Shown: positions 35,457-43,152 of the stretch, in pieces
How positions within the stretch are numbered: position 1 is the first letter of the stretch
Layout of the letters: every line of letters starts with the position of its first letter
NCBI RefSeq assembly: GCF_005503535.1
Contig: NZ_SCNN01000001.1
Coordinates: forward strand, 434,001-498,000
DNA length: 64,000 nucleotides
From: Mesorhizobium comanense
Lineage (GTDB): Bacteria; Pseudomonadota; Alphaproteobacteria; Rhizobiales; Rhizobiaceae
Direction: 5' to 3'
Translations under genes and position numbers: made by a program
Notes under the pieces: generated by a model
What the model was told of the DNA's origin: nothing
Databases searched by the model: none
Seen by the model: only the letters and a program-made list of their open reading frames with translations

Positions 35457-36273
35457 TCTGGGCAACTCCGTAAGCCACCCGTTCGGGGTGGGTGAAAACA
35501 TCGAAATCGTCGCCGCGCACCAGCGCCACAAGGGTCATGCCGGCATCTTCGGCGGTGCGGATGGCGAGTGCTGTCGGCGCCGAGACGGCCATGATGAAGG
35601 CCGAGCCGATCGCCGCGGTCTTCTGCACCATCTCGACAGAAACGCGTGACGTCACCACCACCGCGCCGGTCGAACCATCGATACCGGCTTTCGCCAGCGC
35701 ACCGGCCAGCTTGTCCAGCGCGTTGTGGCGCCCGACATCCTCGCGCGCCATGACGACGCCCTTGCCGGGTATGTAGAAGCCGGCGGCGTGGACGGCGCCC
35801 GTTTCGGCGTGAAGCGGCTGCACCTTCGACAGCAATCGGACGGCGCTCGTGATATCGGTGGCGCCAAGCGTAAGCTTTGACGCACCAACCGCGTCGACCG
35901 ATCGCATCGCTTCCTCGATAGATTCGATGCCGCACAGCCCGCAGCCGACCGGTCCGGCAAGCCGCCGCCGCCGCGCCTCGAAGCGCGTGTTGGCCTGGTC
36001 CTTCAGTCGTATCTGGATATCGATGCCGGCACCGTGATCCTCGACCTCGATCGCCTCGATCTCGTCAGGCGAAGCGATGATGCCTTCGGTCAGCGAAAAG
36101 CCCAGCGCGAAATCCTCGAAGTCAGCCGGGCTCGCCATCATCACCGCATGCGTGGTGCCGGCAAAGGAAAACGCCACCGGCGTTTCCTCCGGCACCATGC
36201 GGTTTGCCGGCGCCGTTCCGGTGGCGCGATGCGCCAGCCGCGAGGTCTGGCTGATCGGCTGGCGCGAGCGCAT
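35446..36273 (-). CDS. fdhD: Formate dehydrogenase accessory sulfurtransferase
   Basis: 275 residues from the ATG at 36273, in an ATGA overlap with the small gene upstream. FdhD moves sulfur from IscS to the molybdenum cofactor, giving the sulfido ligand that formate dehydrogenase needs. Visible features are VPEETPVAFSFAGTTHAVMMASPADFEDFALGFSLTEGII, the catalytic cysteine pair in GPVGCGLCGIES, and VVMAREDVGRHNALDKLAGAL. It is followed by fdsD. A longer in-frame reading to 36459 lies over the small upstream gene and is rejected. Confidence 0.95.
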   Translation of the reverse strand: MRSRQPISQTSRLAHRATGTAPANRMVPEETPVAFSFAGTTHAVMMASPADFEDFALGFSLTEGIIASPDEIEAIEVEDHGAGIDIQIRLKDQANTRFEARRRRLAGPVGCGLCGIESIEEAMRSVDAVGASKLTLGATDITSAVRLLSKVQPLHAETGAVHAAGFYIPGKGVVMAREDVGRHNALDKLAGALAKAGIDGSTGAVVVTSRVSVEMVQKTAAIGSAFIMAVSAPTALAIRTAEDAGMTLVALVRGDDFDVFTHPERVAYGVAQNVA

Positions 36274-36497
36274 CAGTCCTGCTTCATCCACTTTGGCGTC
36301 AACTCCGGGACGTCGTGCGCGATCATTTCGAATGCCTTGTAGTGTCCAAGACCCATTAGATTTCCGACAATGTGGCGCAGCTTGTCGAAGTCTTCCTTGG
36401 TCGCATGATCCTGAATATCGAACAAAAACTGATTCAGGTCGGCTCCTTGCTGTTCGCAAAGGCGCAAAAGTCTTTCGTAGGCTTCCTTTTGGGTCAC
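36273..36497 (-). CDS. Small protein of unknown function inside the formate dehydrogenase operon
   Basis: 74 residues from a GTG with GGAGG seven bases upstream. The stop overlaps the fdhD start (ATGA). Its protein is acidic and mostly helical (QKEAYERLLRLCEQQGADLNQFLFDIQDHATKEDFDKLRHIVGNLMG), ends APDV-like with HDVPELTPKWMKQD, and has one cysteine and no membrane segment. It lies between fdsA (28 bp away) and fdhD. A role in maturation or stability of formate dehydrogenase, like FdsC- or FdsD-type helpers, is likely from context only. I do not recognise the family. Confidence 0.82.
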   Translation of the reverse strand: MTQKEAYERLLRLCEQQGADLNQFLFDIQDHATKEDFDKLRHIVGNLMGLGHYKAFEMIAHDVPELTPKWMKQD

Positions 36498-36525
36498 CCG
36501 TGTTCCTCCGGCCGCGCGGCCAAGA

Positions 36526-39402
36526 CTACTCCGCCGCCTGCAGCGGAGCGATGCGGCGGCTCTGCTCGGCCTGCTCGTTATAGTCGCGCTGCCATTCGGT
36601 CGGACCGTTGGAGGCGCCCACCTGAACCGCCGTCACCTTGTATTCCGGGCAGTTCGTCGCCCAGTCGGAGAAGTCGGTGGTGATGACGTTGGCCTGCGTA
36701 TCCGGATGGTGGAAGGTCGTGTAGACGACGCCAGGCGACACGCGGTCGGTAATCTCTGCACGCAGCGTCGTTTCGCCGGAGCGGCTGGTCAACTTCACCC
36801 AGTCGCCGTCCCTCAGGCCCCGGTTCTCGGCGTCGTGCGGGTGGATTTCCAGCCGGTCCTCCGAATGCCACATGACATTGTCGGTGCGCCGCGTCTGCGC
36901 GCCGACATTGTACTGGCTGAGAATGCGGCCGGTGGTGAGCAGCAGCGGGAAGCGCGGTCCGGTCTTTTCGTCCGTCGCGACATATTCGGTGCGGATGAAC
37001 TTGCCCTTGCCGCGCACGAAGCCGTCGACATGCACGATCGGCGTACCGAGCGGAGCCTTGTCGTTGCACGGCCACTGCACGGAGCCCATCTGCTCCAGAT
37101 AGTCGTAGGAAACCTTGGCGAAGCTCGGCGTGGTCTTGGCGATCTCGTCCATGATTTCGGACGGATGCTGGTAATTCCAGTCGAGCCCCATGGTCTGGGC
37201 GAGCTTCTGCGTCACTTCCCAATCGGCCAGGCCGTTCTTCGGCGCCATCACCTTGCGCACGCGGTTGATGCGGCGCTCGGCGTTGGTGAAGGTCCCGTCC
37301 TTTTCGAGGAAGGTCGAACCCGGCAGGAAGACATGCGCGTAGTTCGCCGTCTCGTTGAGGAACAGGTCCTGCACCACCACGCACTCCATCGCGGCAAGGC
37401 CGGCGGCGACGTGCTTTGTATCGGGATCCGACTGCAGGATGTCCTCACCCTGGACATAGAGGCCCTTGAACGAACCGTCGACGGCGGCATCCAGCATGTT
37501 GGGGATGCGCAGACCCGGCTCGTCGTCGAGCTTCACGCCCCACAGGCTTTCATAGATGTCGCGCACCGCATCGCCCGAGACATGGCGGTAGCCCGGCAGT
37601 TCGTGCGGGAACGAACCCATGTCGCAGGAGCCCTGCACATTGTTCTGGCCGCGCAGCGGGTTCACGCCGACGCCCTTGCGGCCGATATTGCCGGTCGCCA
37701 TGGCAAGGTTGGCGATGGCGATGACGGTGGTCGAGCCCTGGCTGTGCTCGGTCACGCCGAGGCCGTAATAGATCGAGCCGTTGCCGCCGCGCGCGTAGAG
37801 ACGCGCCGCACCCCGGATCAGTTCGGGGTCGACATTGGCGAGCTTGCCGACAACTTCGGGGCTGTTTTCCGGCAGCGCCACGAACGAGGCCCAGTCCTGG
37901 AATTCGTCCCAGTCGCAGCGTTCGCGGATGAAGGCTTCGTTGAACAGGCCTTCGGTGACGATGACATGCGCCAGCGAGGTGACCACGGCGACGTTTGTGC
38001 CTGGCTTCAGCGGCAGGTGGTAATCGGCCTGGATATGGGCCGACTTGACCATCTCCGTGCGGCGCGGATCGAGCACGATCAGCTTGGCGCCCTTGCGCAG
38101 CCGCTTCTTCAGCCGCGATGCGAAGACCGGGTGCGCGGACGCCGGATTGGCGCCGATGACGATCACGACATCGGTATGTTCGACCGAATCGAAGTCCTGC
38201 GTGCCGGCCGAGGTGCCGAAGGTCTGGCCCAGGCCATAGCCGGTCGGCGAATGGCAGACGCGGGCGCAGGTGTCGACATTGTTGTTGCGGAAGCCCTGCC
38301 GGATCAGCTTCTGCACCAGATAGGTTTCCTCGTTCGTGCAGCGCGACGAGGTGATGCCGCCGATGGCGGTGCGGCCATACTGGTACTGGATGCGGCGGAA
38401 CTCGTTGGCGGTGTGGGTGAGCGCCTCTTCCCACGACACTTCGCGCCACGGATCCGAGATTTTTTCGCGGATCATCGGCTTGAGGATGCGATCCTTGTGC
38501 GTCGAATAGCCATAGGCGAAGCGGCCCTTGACGCAGGAGTGGCCGCGATTGGCCTTGCCGTCCTTGTAAGGCACCATGCGCACCAACTCGTCGCCGCGCA
38601 TCTCGGCCTTGAACTGGCACCCCACGCCGCAATAGGCGCAGGTCGTGACCTTCGAATTCTCGGGTTGGCCGATCTGGATCAGCGATTTCTCGGAAAGTGT
38701 CGCCGTCGGGCAGGCCTGCACGCAGGCGCCGCAGGATACGCATTCGCTGTCGATAAAGGGCTGGTGCATGCCGGGCGACACCCGGCTGCCGAAGCCGCGG
38801 CCTTCGATCGTCAGCGCGAACGTGCCCTGCACCTCTTCGCAGGCGCGCACGCAGCGCGAGCAGACGATGCACTTCGACGGATCATAGGTGAAGTACGGAT
38901 TGGACTCGTCCTTCGCCATCCAGCGGAAGTTTTCGACGCCGTCGTTTTTCTTGAAGACGTGATTGTCGCCCTCATAGCCGTAGCGAACGTCGCGCAGGCC
39001 GACGACGCCCGCCTGGGTCTGCAATTCGCAATTGCCGTTGGCAGCACAGGTCAGGCAGTCGAGCGGATGGTCGGAAATGTAGAGTTCCATCACGCCGCGG
39101 CGGATATCCTTCAGCTTGCCGGTCTGGGTATGCACCACCATGCCCGGCGCAACCGGCGTCGTGCAGGAGGAGGGGGTGCCGTTGCGGCCCTCGATCTCGA
39201 CCAGGCAGAGCCGGCAGGAGCCGAAGGCGTCGACCATGTCGGTGGCGCACAGCTTCGGGATGGCGATGCCCGCCTCCATCGAGGCGCGCATGATCGAGGT
39301 GCCTTCCGGCACTGTGACGGTGAAGCCGTCGACTGTCAGCGTCACCTGCTTCTCGGAGGTCGAGGCTGGCGTGCCGAAGTCGATTTCCTGAATGAGACCC
39401 AT
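36526..39402 (-). CDS. fdsA: NAD-dependent formate dehydrogenase, catalytic alpha subunit (Mo/W)
   Basis: 958 residues from the ATG at 39402. The N-terminal 100 residues are a [2Fe-2S] ferredoxin-like domain (FGSCRLCLVEIEG). They are followed by a His/Cys cluster region (HPLDCLTCAANGNCELQ) and a two-cluster ferredoxin domain (CIVCSRCVRACEE, CVSCGACVQACP). The molybdopterin part has TTCAYCGVGCQFKA for a further [4Fe-4S] cluster and the metal ligand Cys383 with adjacent His in CARVCHSPTGYGLGQTFGTSAGTQDF. The C-terminus is the pterin-binding barrel (RFPLLLTTGRILSQYNVGAQTRRT). It oxidises formate to CO2 and passes electrons through FdsB to NAD+. Cytosolic complex FdsABG(D). Confidence 0.97.
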   Translation of the reverse strand: MGLIQEIDFGTPASTSEKQVTLTVDGFTVTVPEGTSIMRASMEAGIAIPKLCATDMVDAFGSCRLCLVEIEGRNGTPSSCTTPVAPGMVVHTQTGKLKDIRRGVMELYISDHPLDCLTCAANGNCELQTQAGVVGLRDVRYGYEGDNHVFKKNDGVENFRWMAKDESNPYFTYDPSKCIVCSRCVRACEEVQGTFALTIEGRGFGSRVSPGMHQPFIDSECVSCGACVQACPTATLSEKSLIQIGQPENSKVTTCAYCGVGCQFKAEMRGDELVRMVPYKDGKANRGHSCVKGRFAYGYSTHKDRILKPMIREKISDPWREVSWEEALTHTANEFRRIQYQYGRTAIGGITSSRCTNEETYLVQKLIRQGFRNNNVDTCARVCHSPTGYGLGQTFGTSAGTQDFDSVEHTDVVIVIGANPASAHPVFASRLKKRLRKGAKLIVLDPRRTEMVKSAHIQADYHLPLKPGTNVAVVTSLAHVIVTEGLFNEAFIRERCDWDEFQDWASFVALPENSPEVVGKLANVDPELIRGAARLYARGGNGSIYYGLGVTEHSQGSTTVIAIANLAMATGNIGRKGVGVNPLRGQNNVQGSCDMGSFPHELPGYRHVSGDAVRDIYESLWGVKLDDEPGLRIPNMLDAAVDGSFKGLYVQGEDILQSDPDTKHVAAGLAAMECVVVQDLFLNETANYAHVFLPGSTFLEKDGTFTNAERRINRVRKVMAPKNGLADWEVTQKLAQTMGLDWNYQHPSEIMDEIAKTTPSFAKVSYDYLEQMGSVQWPCNDKAPLGTPIVHVDGFVRGKGKFIRTEYVATDEKTGPRFPLLLTTGRILSQYNVGAQTRRTDNVMWHSEDRLEIHPHDAENRGLRDGDWVKLTSRSGETTLRAEITDRVSPGVVYTTFHHPDTQANVITTDFSDWATNCPEYKVTAVQVGASNGPTEWQRDYNEQAEQSRRIAPLQAAE

Positions 39403-39412
39403 GAAGTGGCTC

Positions 39413-40969
39413 CTACTCTGCTGCTTCGGCAACCGGCGCCGGTTTGAAATCATCGCGGAAATGGGTGAGTGCGCTCATGACCGGATAGGGCGTGAAGCCG
39501 CCCAGCGCGCAGAGCGACCCGAACTTCATCGTGTTGCAAAGGTCGGTGACGAGCGCGATGTTCTTTTCCGGCTCGATGCCGCCTGCGATCTTGTCGATGG
39601 TCTCGACGCCGCGCGTCGAGCCGATGCGGCAGGGCGTGCACTTGCCGCAGCTTTCGATGGCGCAGAACTCCATGGCAAAGCGCGCCTGCTTCAGCATGTC
39701 GGCCGTGTCGTCGAAGACGGTGATGCCGGCATGGCCGATCAGCCCGTCACGCTTGGCGAACTCTTCGTAGTCGAACGGCGTGGCGAACAGTCCGCGCGGG
39801 AAATAGGCGCCGAGTGGTCCGCCGACCTGCACCGCCTTGACCGGCCGGCCCGTCGCCGTGCCGCCGCCGATATCGTCGACGATTTCGCCAAGCGTCAGGC
39901 CGAACGCCGTCTCGAACAGGCCGCCATTCCTGACATTGCCGGCGATCTGGATAGGGATCGTGCCGCGCGAGCGGCCCATGCCGAAATCCTTATAGAAGGC
40001 GGCTCCCTTGTCCATGATGATGGGCACGGAAGCCAGCGAGATGACGTTGTTGATCACCGTCGGCTTGCCGAACAACCCTTGGATTGCCGGCAGCGGCGGC
40101 TTGGCGCGCACCACGCCGCGCTTGCCTTCCAGGCTGTTGAGCAGAGAGGTTTCCTCGCCGCAGACATAGGCCCCGGCGCCGACGCGGATTTCCATGTCGA
40201 ACGCATTGGGCGAACCCAAGACATTGAGCCCGAGCACGCCGGCCTTGCGGGCGACCTCGACCGCCTTGCGCATCATGGCAACCGCATGCGGATATTCCGA
40301 GCGGATATAGACGAAGCCCTTGGTCGCGCCGGTGGCGACGCCGGCGATCGCCATGCCTTCGATCAGCACGAAGGGATCGCCCTCCATGATCATGCGGTCG
40401 GCGAAGGTAGCGCTGTCGCCCTCGTCGGCGTTGCAGACGATGTACTTCTTGTCGGCGGTCGCATCGAGCACCGTCTTCCACTTGATGCCGGTCGGGAAGC
40501 CGGCGCCGCCGCGGCCGCGCAGTCCCGATTCCGTTACCTGTTTGACGACATCGGCCGGCGCCATGGCAACCGCGTTCTGCAGGCCCTTTAGGCCGCCGAG
40601 CGATTTGTAGGCGTCGAGCGACAGCGGGTCGTTGATGCCGCAGCGGGCGAACGTCAGCCGGGTCTGTTTGGCCAGGAACGGGATCTTGTCGGGCGCGCCG
40701 AGCCAGCGCTTGTGATGGCCGCCGGTGAGGAAGCCGCTGTCGAACAGGCTCTTGACGTCCGACGGCTTGACCGGTCCGTAGGCGATGCGGCCCTTGGCGG
40801 TCGCCACTTCGACCATGGGTTCGAGAAAATAGGCGCCGCGCGAGCCGTTGCGCACGATCTTGGCCTCGATGCCGCGCGCGGCGAGTTCAGCCTCGATTGC
40901 CTTGGCGACCTTTTCGGCGCCCAGCGCCAGCGCACCGGAATCGCCGGGAATATAGATGCGCGGGATCAT
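39413..40969 (-). CDS. fdsB: Formate dehydrogenase beta subunit (NuoF-like, FMN and NADH site)
   Basis: 518 residues. The N-terminal 100 residues are a thioredoxin-like ferredoxin fold (IYIPGDSGALALGAEKVAKAIEAEL). Then the NuoF-type module: ESGLRGRGGAGFPTGIKWKTV (FMN/NADH loop), VCNADEGDSATFADR, GAGAYVCGEETSLLNSLEGKRG, and the [4Fe-4S] ligands in ESCGKCTPCRIGS with a distal Cys in TDLCNTMKFGSLC. It receives electrons from FdsA and reduces NAD+. Its start overlaps the fdsG stop (ATGA at 40966-40969). Confidence 0.97.
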   Translation of the reverse strand: MIPRIYIPGDSGALALGAEKVAKAIEAELAARGIEAKIVRNGSRGAYFLEPMVEVATAKGRIAYGPVKPSDVKSLFDSGFLTGGHHKRWLGAPDKIPFLAKQTRLTFARCGINDPLSLDAYKSLGGLKGLQNAVAMAPADVVKQVTESGLRGRGGAGFPTGIKWKTVLDATADKKYIVCNADEGDSATFADRMIMEGDPFVLIEGMAIAGVATGATKGFVYIRSEYPHAVAMMRKAVEVARKAGVLGLNVLGSPNAFDMEIRVGAGAYVCGEETSLLNSLEGKRGVVRAKPPLPAIQGLFGKPTVINNVISLASVPIIMDKGAAFYKDFGMGRSRGTIPIQIAGNVRNGGLFETAFGLTLGEIVDDIGGGTATGRPVKAVQVGGPLGAYFPRGLFATPFDYEEFAKRDGLIGHAGITVFDDTADMLKQARFAMEFCAIESCGKCTPCRIGSTRGVETIDKIAGGIEPEKNIALVTDLCNTMKFGSLCALGGFTPYPVMSALTHFRDDFKPAPVAEAAE

Positions 40970-41445
40970 GAGCGTACCTCCGCGACGATCTCGTCCAGCT
41001 TTTCGTCATCGAGCCGGCCGATCACCTCGCCGTCGAGCATGGCCGAGGGCGCGCAGGCGCACAGGCCAAGGCAGTAGACCGGTTCCAGTGTGACCGATCC
41101 GTCGCGGGCCGTCTCGTGGAAGCCGATGCCCAGCAACTGCTTGAGCTTGGCGGCGACCGCGTCCGAACCCATCGACTGGCAGGCTTCGGCCTGGCAGACC
41201 TTGAGCACATGCCGGCCGGCCGGATGGCTGCGATAATCGTGGTAGAAGGTGGCGACGCCATGCACTTCGGCATTCGAGATGTTCAGCGCGTCGGCGATGA
41301 CGGGCAGCGAGTCCTGCGGCACGTAGCCAAACTCTTCCTGAATGCCGTGGAGGATCGGCAGCAGGGGGCCTTCGAGGCCTTTGAATTCGTGGATGATCGC
41401 CGCCGTGCGCGATACGATCTCGGTACTTGCAGGCTGCATCGTCAT
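40966..41445 (-). CDS. fdsG: Formate dehydrogenase gamma subunit (NuoE-like, [2Fe-2S])
   Basis: 159 residues. The helical N-terminus has GPLLPILHGIQEEFGYVP. The thioredoxin-like [2Fe-2S] domain shows VCQAEACQSMG (two ligands) and YCLGLCACAPSAMLDGEVIG (the remaining ligands). It is the first gene of the fdsGBA-orf-fdhD-fdsD operon. The LysR-type regulator gene lies upstream on the same strand, separated by 134 bp that carry two perfect inverted repeats. Confidence 0.95.
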   Translation of the reverse strand: MTMQPASTEIVSRTAAIIHEFKGLEGPLLPILHGIQEEFGYVPQDSLPVIADALNISNAEVHGVATFYHDYRSHPAGRHVLKVCQAEACQSMGSDAVAAKLKQLLGIGFHETARDGSVTLEPVYCLGLCACAPSAMLDGEVIGRLDDEKLDEIVAEVRS

Positions 41446-41494
41446 GCAGCGCCCTCCCTGGTCGGTAGCGTTCTAGCGCTAAGTGCTTAAGAAA

Positions 41495-41511
41495 TCAGAG
41501 GAAACCTCTGA
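41495..41511. promoter_or_regulatory. TCAGAGG-AAA-CCTCTGA inverted repeat in the fds control region
   Basis: Perfect 7-bp arms with a 3-base centre, 50 bp upstream of the fdsG start. It could be a regulator half-site near the promoter or a weak terminator for the upstream lysR gene, but no T-run follows on the minus strand. Confidence 0.5.
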
Positions 41512-41536
41512 AATCAATAAAGCTGTCCCGTTGCTC

Positions 41537-41553
41537 GATAGAAAAATTCTATC
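41537..41553. promoter_or_regulatory. GATAGAA-AAA-TTCTATC LysR-type recognition site upstream of fdsG
   Basis: A perfect 17-bp inverted repeat containing ATAG-N7-CTAT, the classic spacing of a LysR-family (OxyR-like) recognition half, 92 bp upstream of the fdsG start and next to the LysR gene end. It is the best candidate for the operator through which the neighbouring regulator activates formate dehydrogenase. Confidence 0.6.
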
Positions 41554-41579
41554 AAACGGCGGTGTCGGGCATTTCTAAC

Positions 41580-42479
41580 CTAGCGATGGGTGCGGAAATC
41601 GTCTGCCAGCGCCATCGCCTCGTCCAGCAGCGCCTGCACCAGAGGCGTGTGCGGCTCGCGCGGCGCGGCCACCAGGCCGACCGTGTGGCTGGCGTCCGGC
41701 TCGACGATCGGAATGGCCCGTATCGGTTCGGAAAAACCGAACGTTTCCGCGAGGTTGAGCGGCATGATCGACGACCATTTGCCGGTACGGATATGCGAGA
41801 ACAGGACGATCATCGAATTGGATTCCAGCGTTGGCCGCACCTGCACGCCCGCTTCCGCCAGATGCTGGTCGATGATGCGCCGGTTCTGCATGTCGGGGGT
41901 AAGCAGGCAGAGCGGCAGTCGGCTGATCTCGGCCCATGTCACTTTGTCGCGATCCGAAAAAGGCGTGCCGACAGCGGTGATCAGCTGGTATCGCTCGTCG
42001 TAGAGCGGCACGCTGGTCACCCGGCCGAGCGGTTCGTTGTCGAGATAGGTAATGCCGGCATCGACATCGAAATTGCCAAGCAACGACAGCACTTCGATCG
42101 AGGTGCGCGACAGGATCGAGAAGGTGACGCCCGGGTGCTTTTCGCGAAAGGGGGTCGTCAGCCGCGCCACCATGGCGAGCGCGGTCGGGATGGCGGCAAT
42201 GCGGATGCGGCCCGAAAGGCCGTGGCGCGCCGCGCGCATCTCCTCGCGCATGGTCCTTGTATCGCCGACGATCCGGCGCGCCCAGCCGAGCACCTGTTTG
42301 CCCTCCGGCGTCAGCCCCTGGAAACGTGATCCGCGATTGACCAGCATCACGCCAAGCTGGCCCTCAAGCTGCTTGATGCCGGCCGACAGGGTCGGCTGGG
42401 TGACGCCGCACACTTCCGCGGCGCGGCCGAAATGCTCTTCCTTGGCCAGCGCGATGAAGAATTCCAGCTTGTCGATCAT
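41580..42479 (-). CDS. LysR-family regulator of formate dehydrogenase (FdsR-like)
   Basis: 299 residues from the ATG at 42479. The reading frame stays open upstream to 42671 without family similarity, so the short form is chosen. The helix-turn-helix is DKLEFFIALAKEEHFGRAAEVCGVTQPTLSAGIKQLEGQLGVMLVNRG. The effector domain includes GRIRIAAIPTALAMVARL, FDVDAGITYLDNEPLG and GKWSSIMPLNLAE. It is transcribed in the same direction as the fds operon and ends 134 bp before fdsG. Regulators in this position (FdsR) control formate dehydrogenase, usually in response to formate. Not shown here directly. Confidence 0.92.
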   Translation of the reverse strand: MIDKLEFFIALAKEEHFGRAAEVCGVTQPTLSAGIKQLEGQLGVMLVNRGSRFQGLTPEGKQVLGWARRIVGDTRTMREEMRAARHGLSGRIRIAAIPTALAMVARLTTPFREKHPGVTFSILSRTSIEVLSLLGNFDVDAGITYLDNEPLGRVTSVPLYDERYQLITAVGTPFSDRDKVTWAEISRLPLCLLTPDMQNRRIIDQHLAEAGVQVRPTLESNSMIVLFSHIRTGKWSSIMPLNLAETFGFSEPIRAIPIVEPDASHTVGLVAAPREPHTPLVQALLDEAMALADDFRTHR

Positions 42480-42718
42480 GAGTAGGGTTTCGGTTTTGTT
42501 GGTAGATGTCTGGATCCAAGCCCGATGCCTGAGAATCAACGGGGTGGAGCAATGAGGAAGAGAGCTGCAGCAGCGACGGCCACGATGGCATGTGGCAGCA
42601 TTACATGGGGCCACACCATGATCTGTAATGCGAGTCCTCCACGCCCACGGGCGTGCCAAGCGCGCGACCACGAAGTCGCAATCTGATAGGGTGGAAATTT
42701 GCCGACAGGATCCAAAAA
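42480..42718. other. Intergenic region with a falling GC content
   Basis: About 240 bp with no supported gene. The part from about 42660 rightward is visibly AT-richer than the rest of the window and leads into the small membrane-protein gene. A 27-codon minus-strand frame (42536-42619) would encode a hydrophobic peptide, MVWPHVMLPHAIVAVAAAAL..., but its ribosome site is poorly placed. Confidence 0.4.
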
Positions 42719-42988
42719 TTAGTGTTCGATATCATACACTCGTTTGTAGTATGCTTGCTGGTTAGTTTTCCAAAGTGCCTCAACAATCCAAAAAACTACA
42801 GCGCTACAGCAAGCCACGAGCAGTATCATCGGGGATTTTTGTGCATAAGACGTGACGATGCCGGCAGCGCTTAATGTAACGCTCCAGGCTTTTATAGTCA
42901 GAGATTTGCTGTCGAAATCCTCAACTATCTGCTGAATTCGCATGTATTCACGCGACAAATGCTCGACGGATTTATCTTCGCTGTCCAT
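42719..42988 (-). CDS. Small two-helix membrane protein, SLATT-like appearance
   Basis: 89 residues from the ATG at 42988, with GGGGGAT just upstream. The N-terminal 30 residues are charged and amphipathic (DSEDKSVEHLSREYMRIQQIVEDFDSKSLTIK). Two transmembrane helices follow (AWSVTLSAAGIVTSYA and PMILLVACCSAVVFWIVEALW), then a basic tail (KTNQQAYYKRVYDIEH). The helix-FDxKS-hairpin layout resembles small two-helix proteins linked to phage defence and nucleotide signalling (SLATT-like), but the match is by eye only. The gene sits in an AT-rich patch, suggesting recent transfer. No partner nuclease or nucleotidyltransferase is near. Its stop is beside a palindromic AT-rich stretch. Confidence 0.7.
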   Translation of the reverse strand: MDSEDKSVEHLSREYMRIQQIVEDFDSKSLTIKAWSVTLSAAGIVTSYAQKSPMILLVACCSAVVFWIVEALWKTNQQAYYKRVYDIEH

Positions 42989-43152
42989 GGCATCCCCCGT
43001 TTCGATCGCAGGATCATAACTTTTATCGGGAGATTCCGACACCCACCGTCGTTTTCCAGGGCGTGTCGGCAAAGTGCGTTGCTGCACGGCTTGGTTCTAT
43101 CCGGAAACTGCACTATCTCAGGCGCCAAAGCCTCGAAGGAAGAAGCCCAGCC

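Noticed and set aside
36706..39447. 913-codon open frame on the plus strand opposite fdsA
   Set aside because: Its sequence is low in normal protein patterns and rich in Arg/His/Asp/Ala, as expected from the antisense of a GC-rich gene. fdsA on the other strand has complete family motifs.
42536..42619. 27-codon minus-strand frame for a hydrophobic peptide
   Set aside because: The only GGAGG is about 15 bases from the ATG and the region is poor in other evidence. It could be chance in non-coding DNA.
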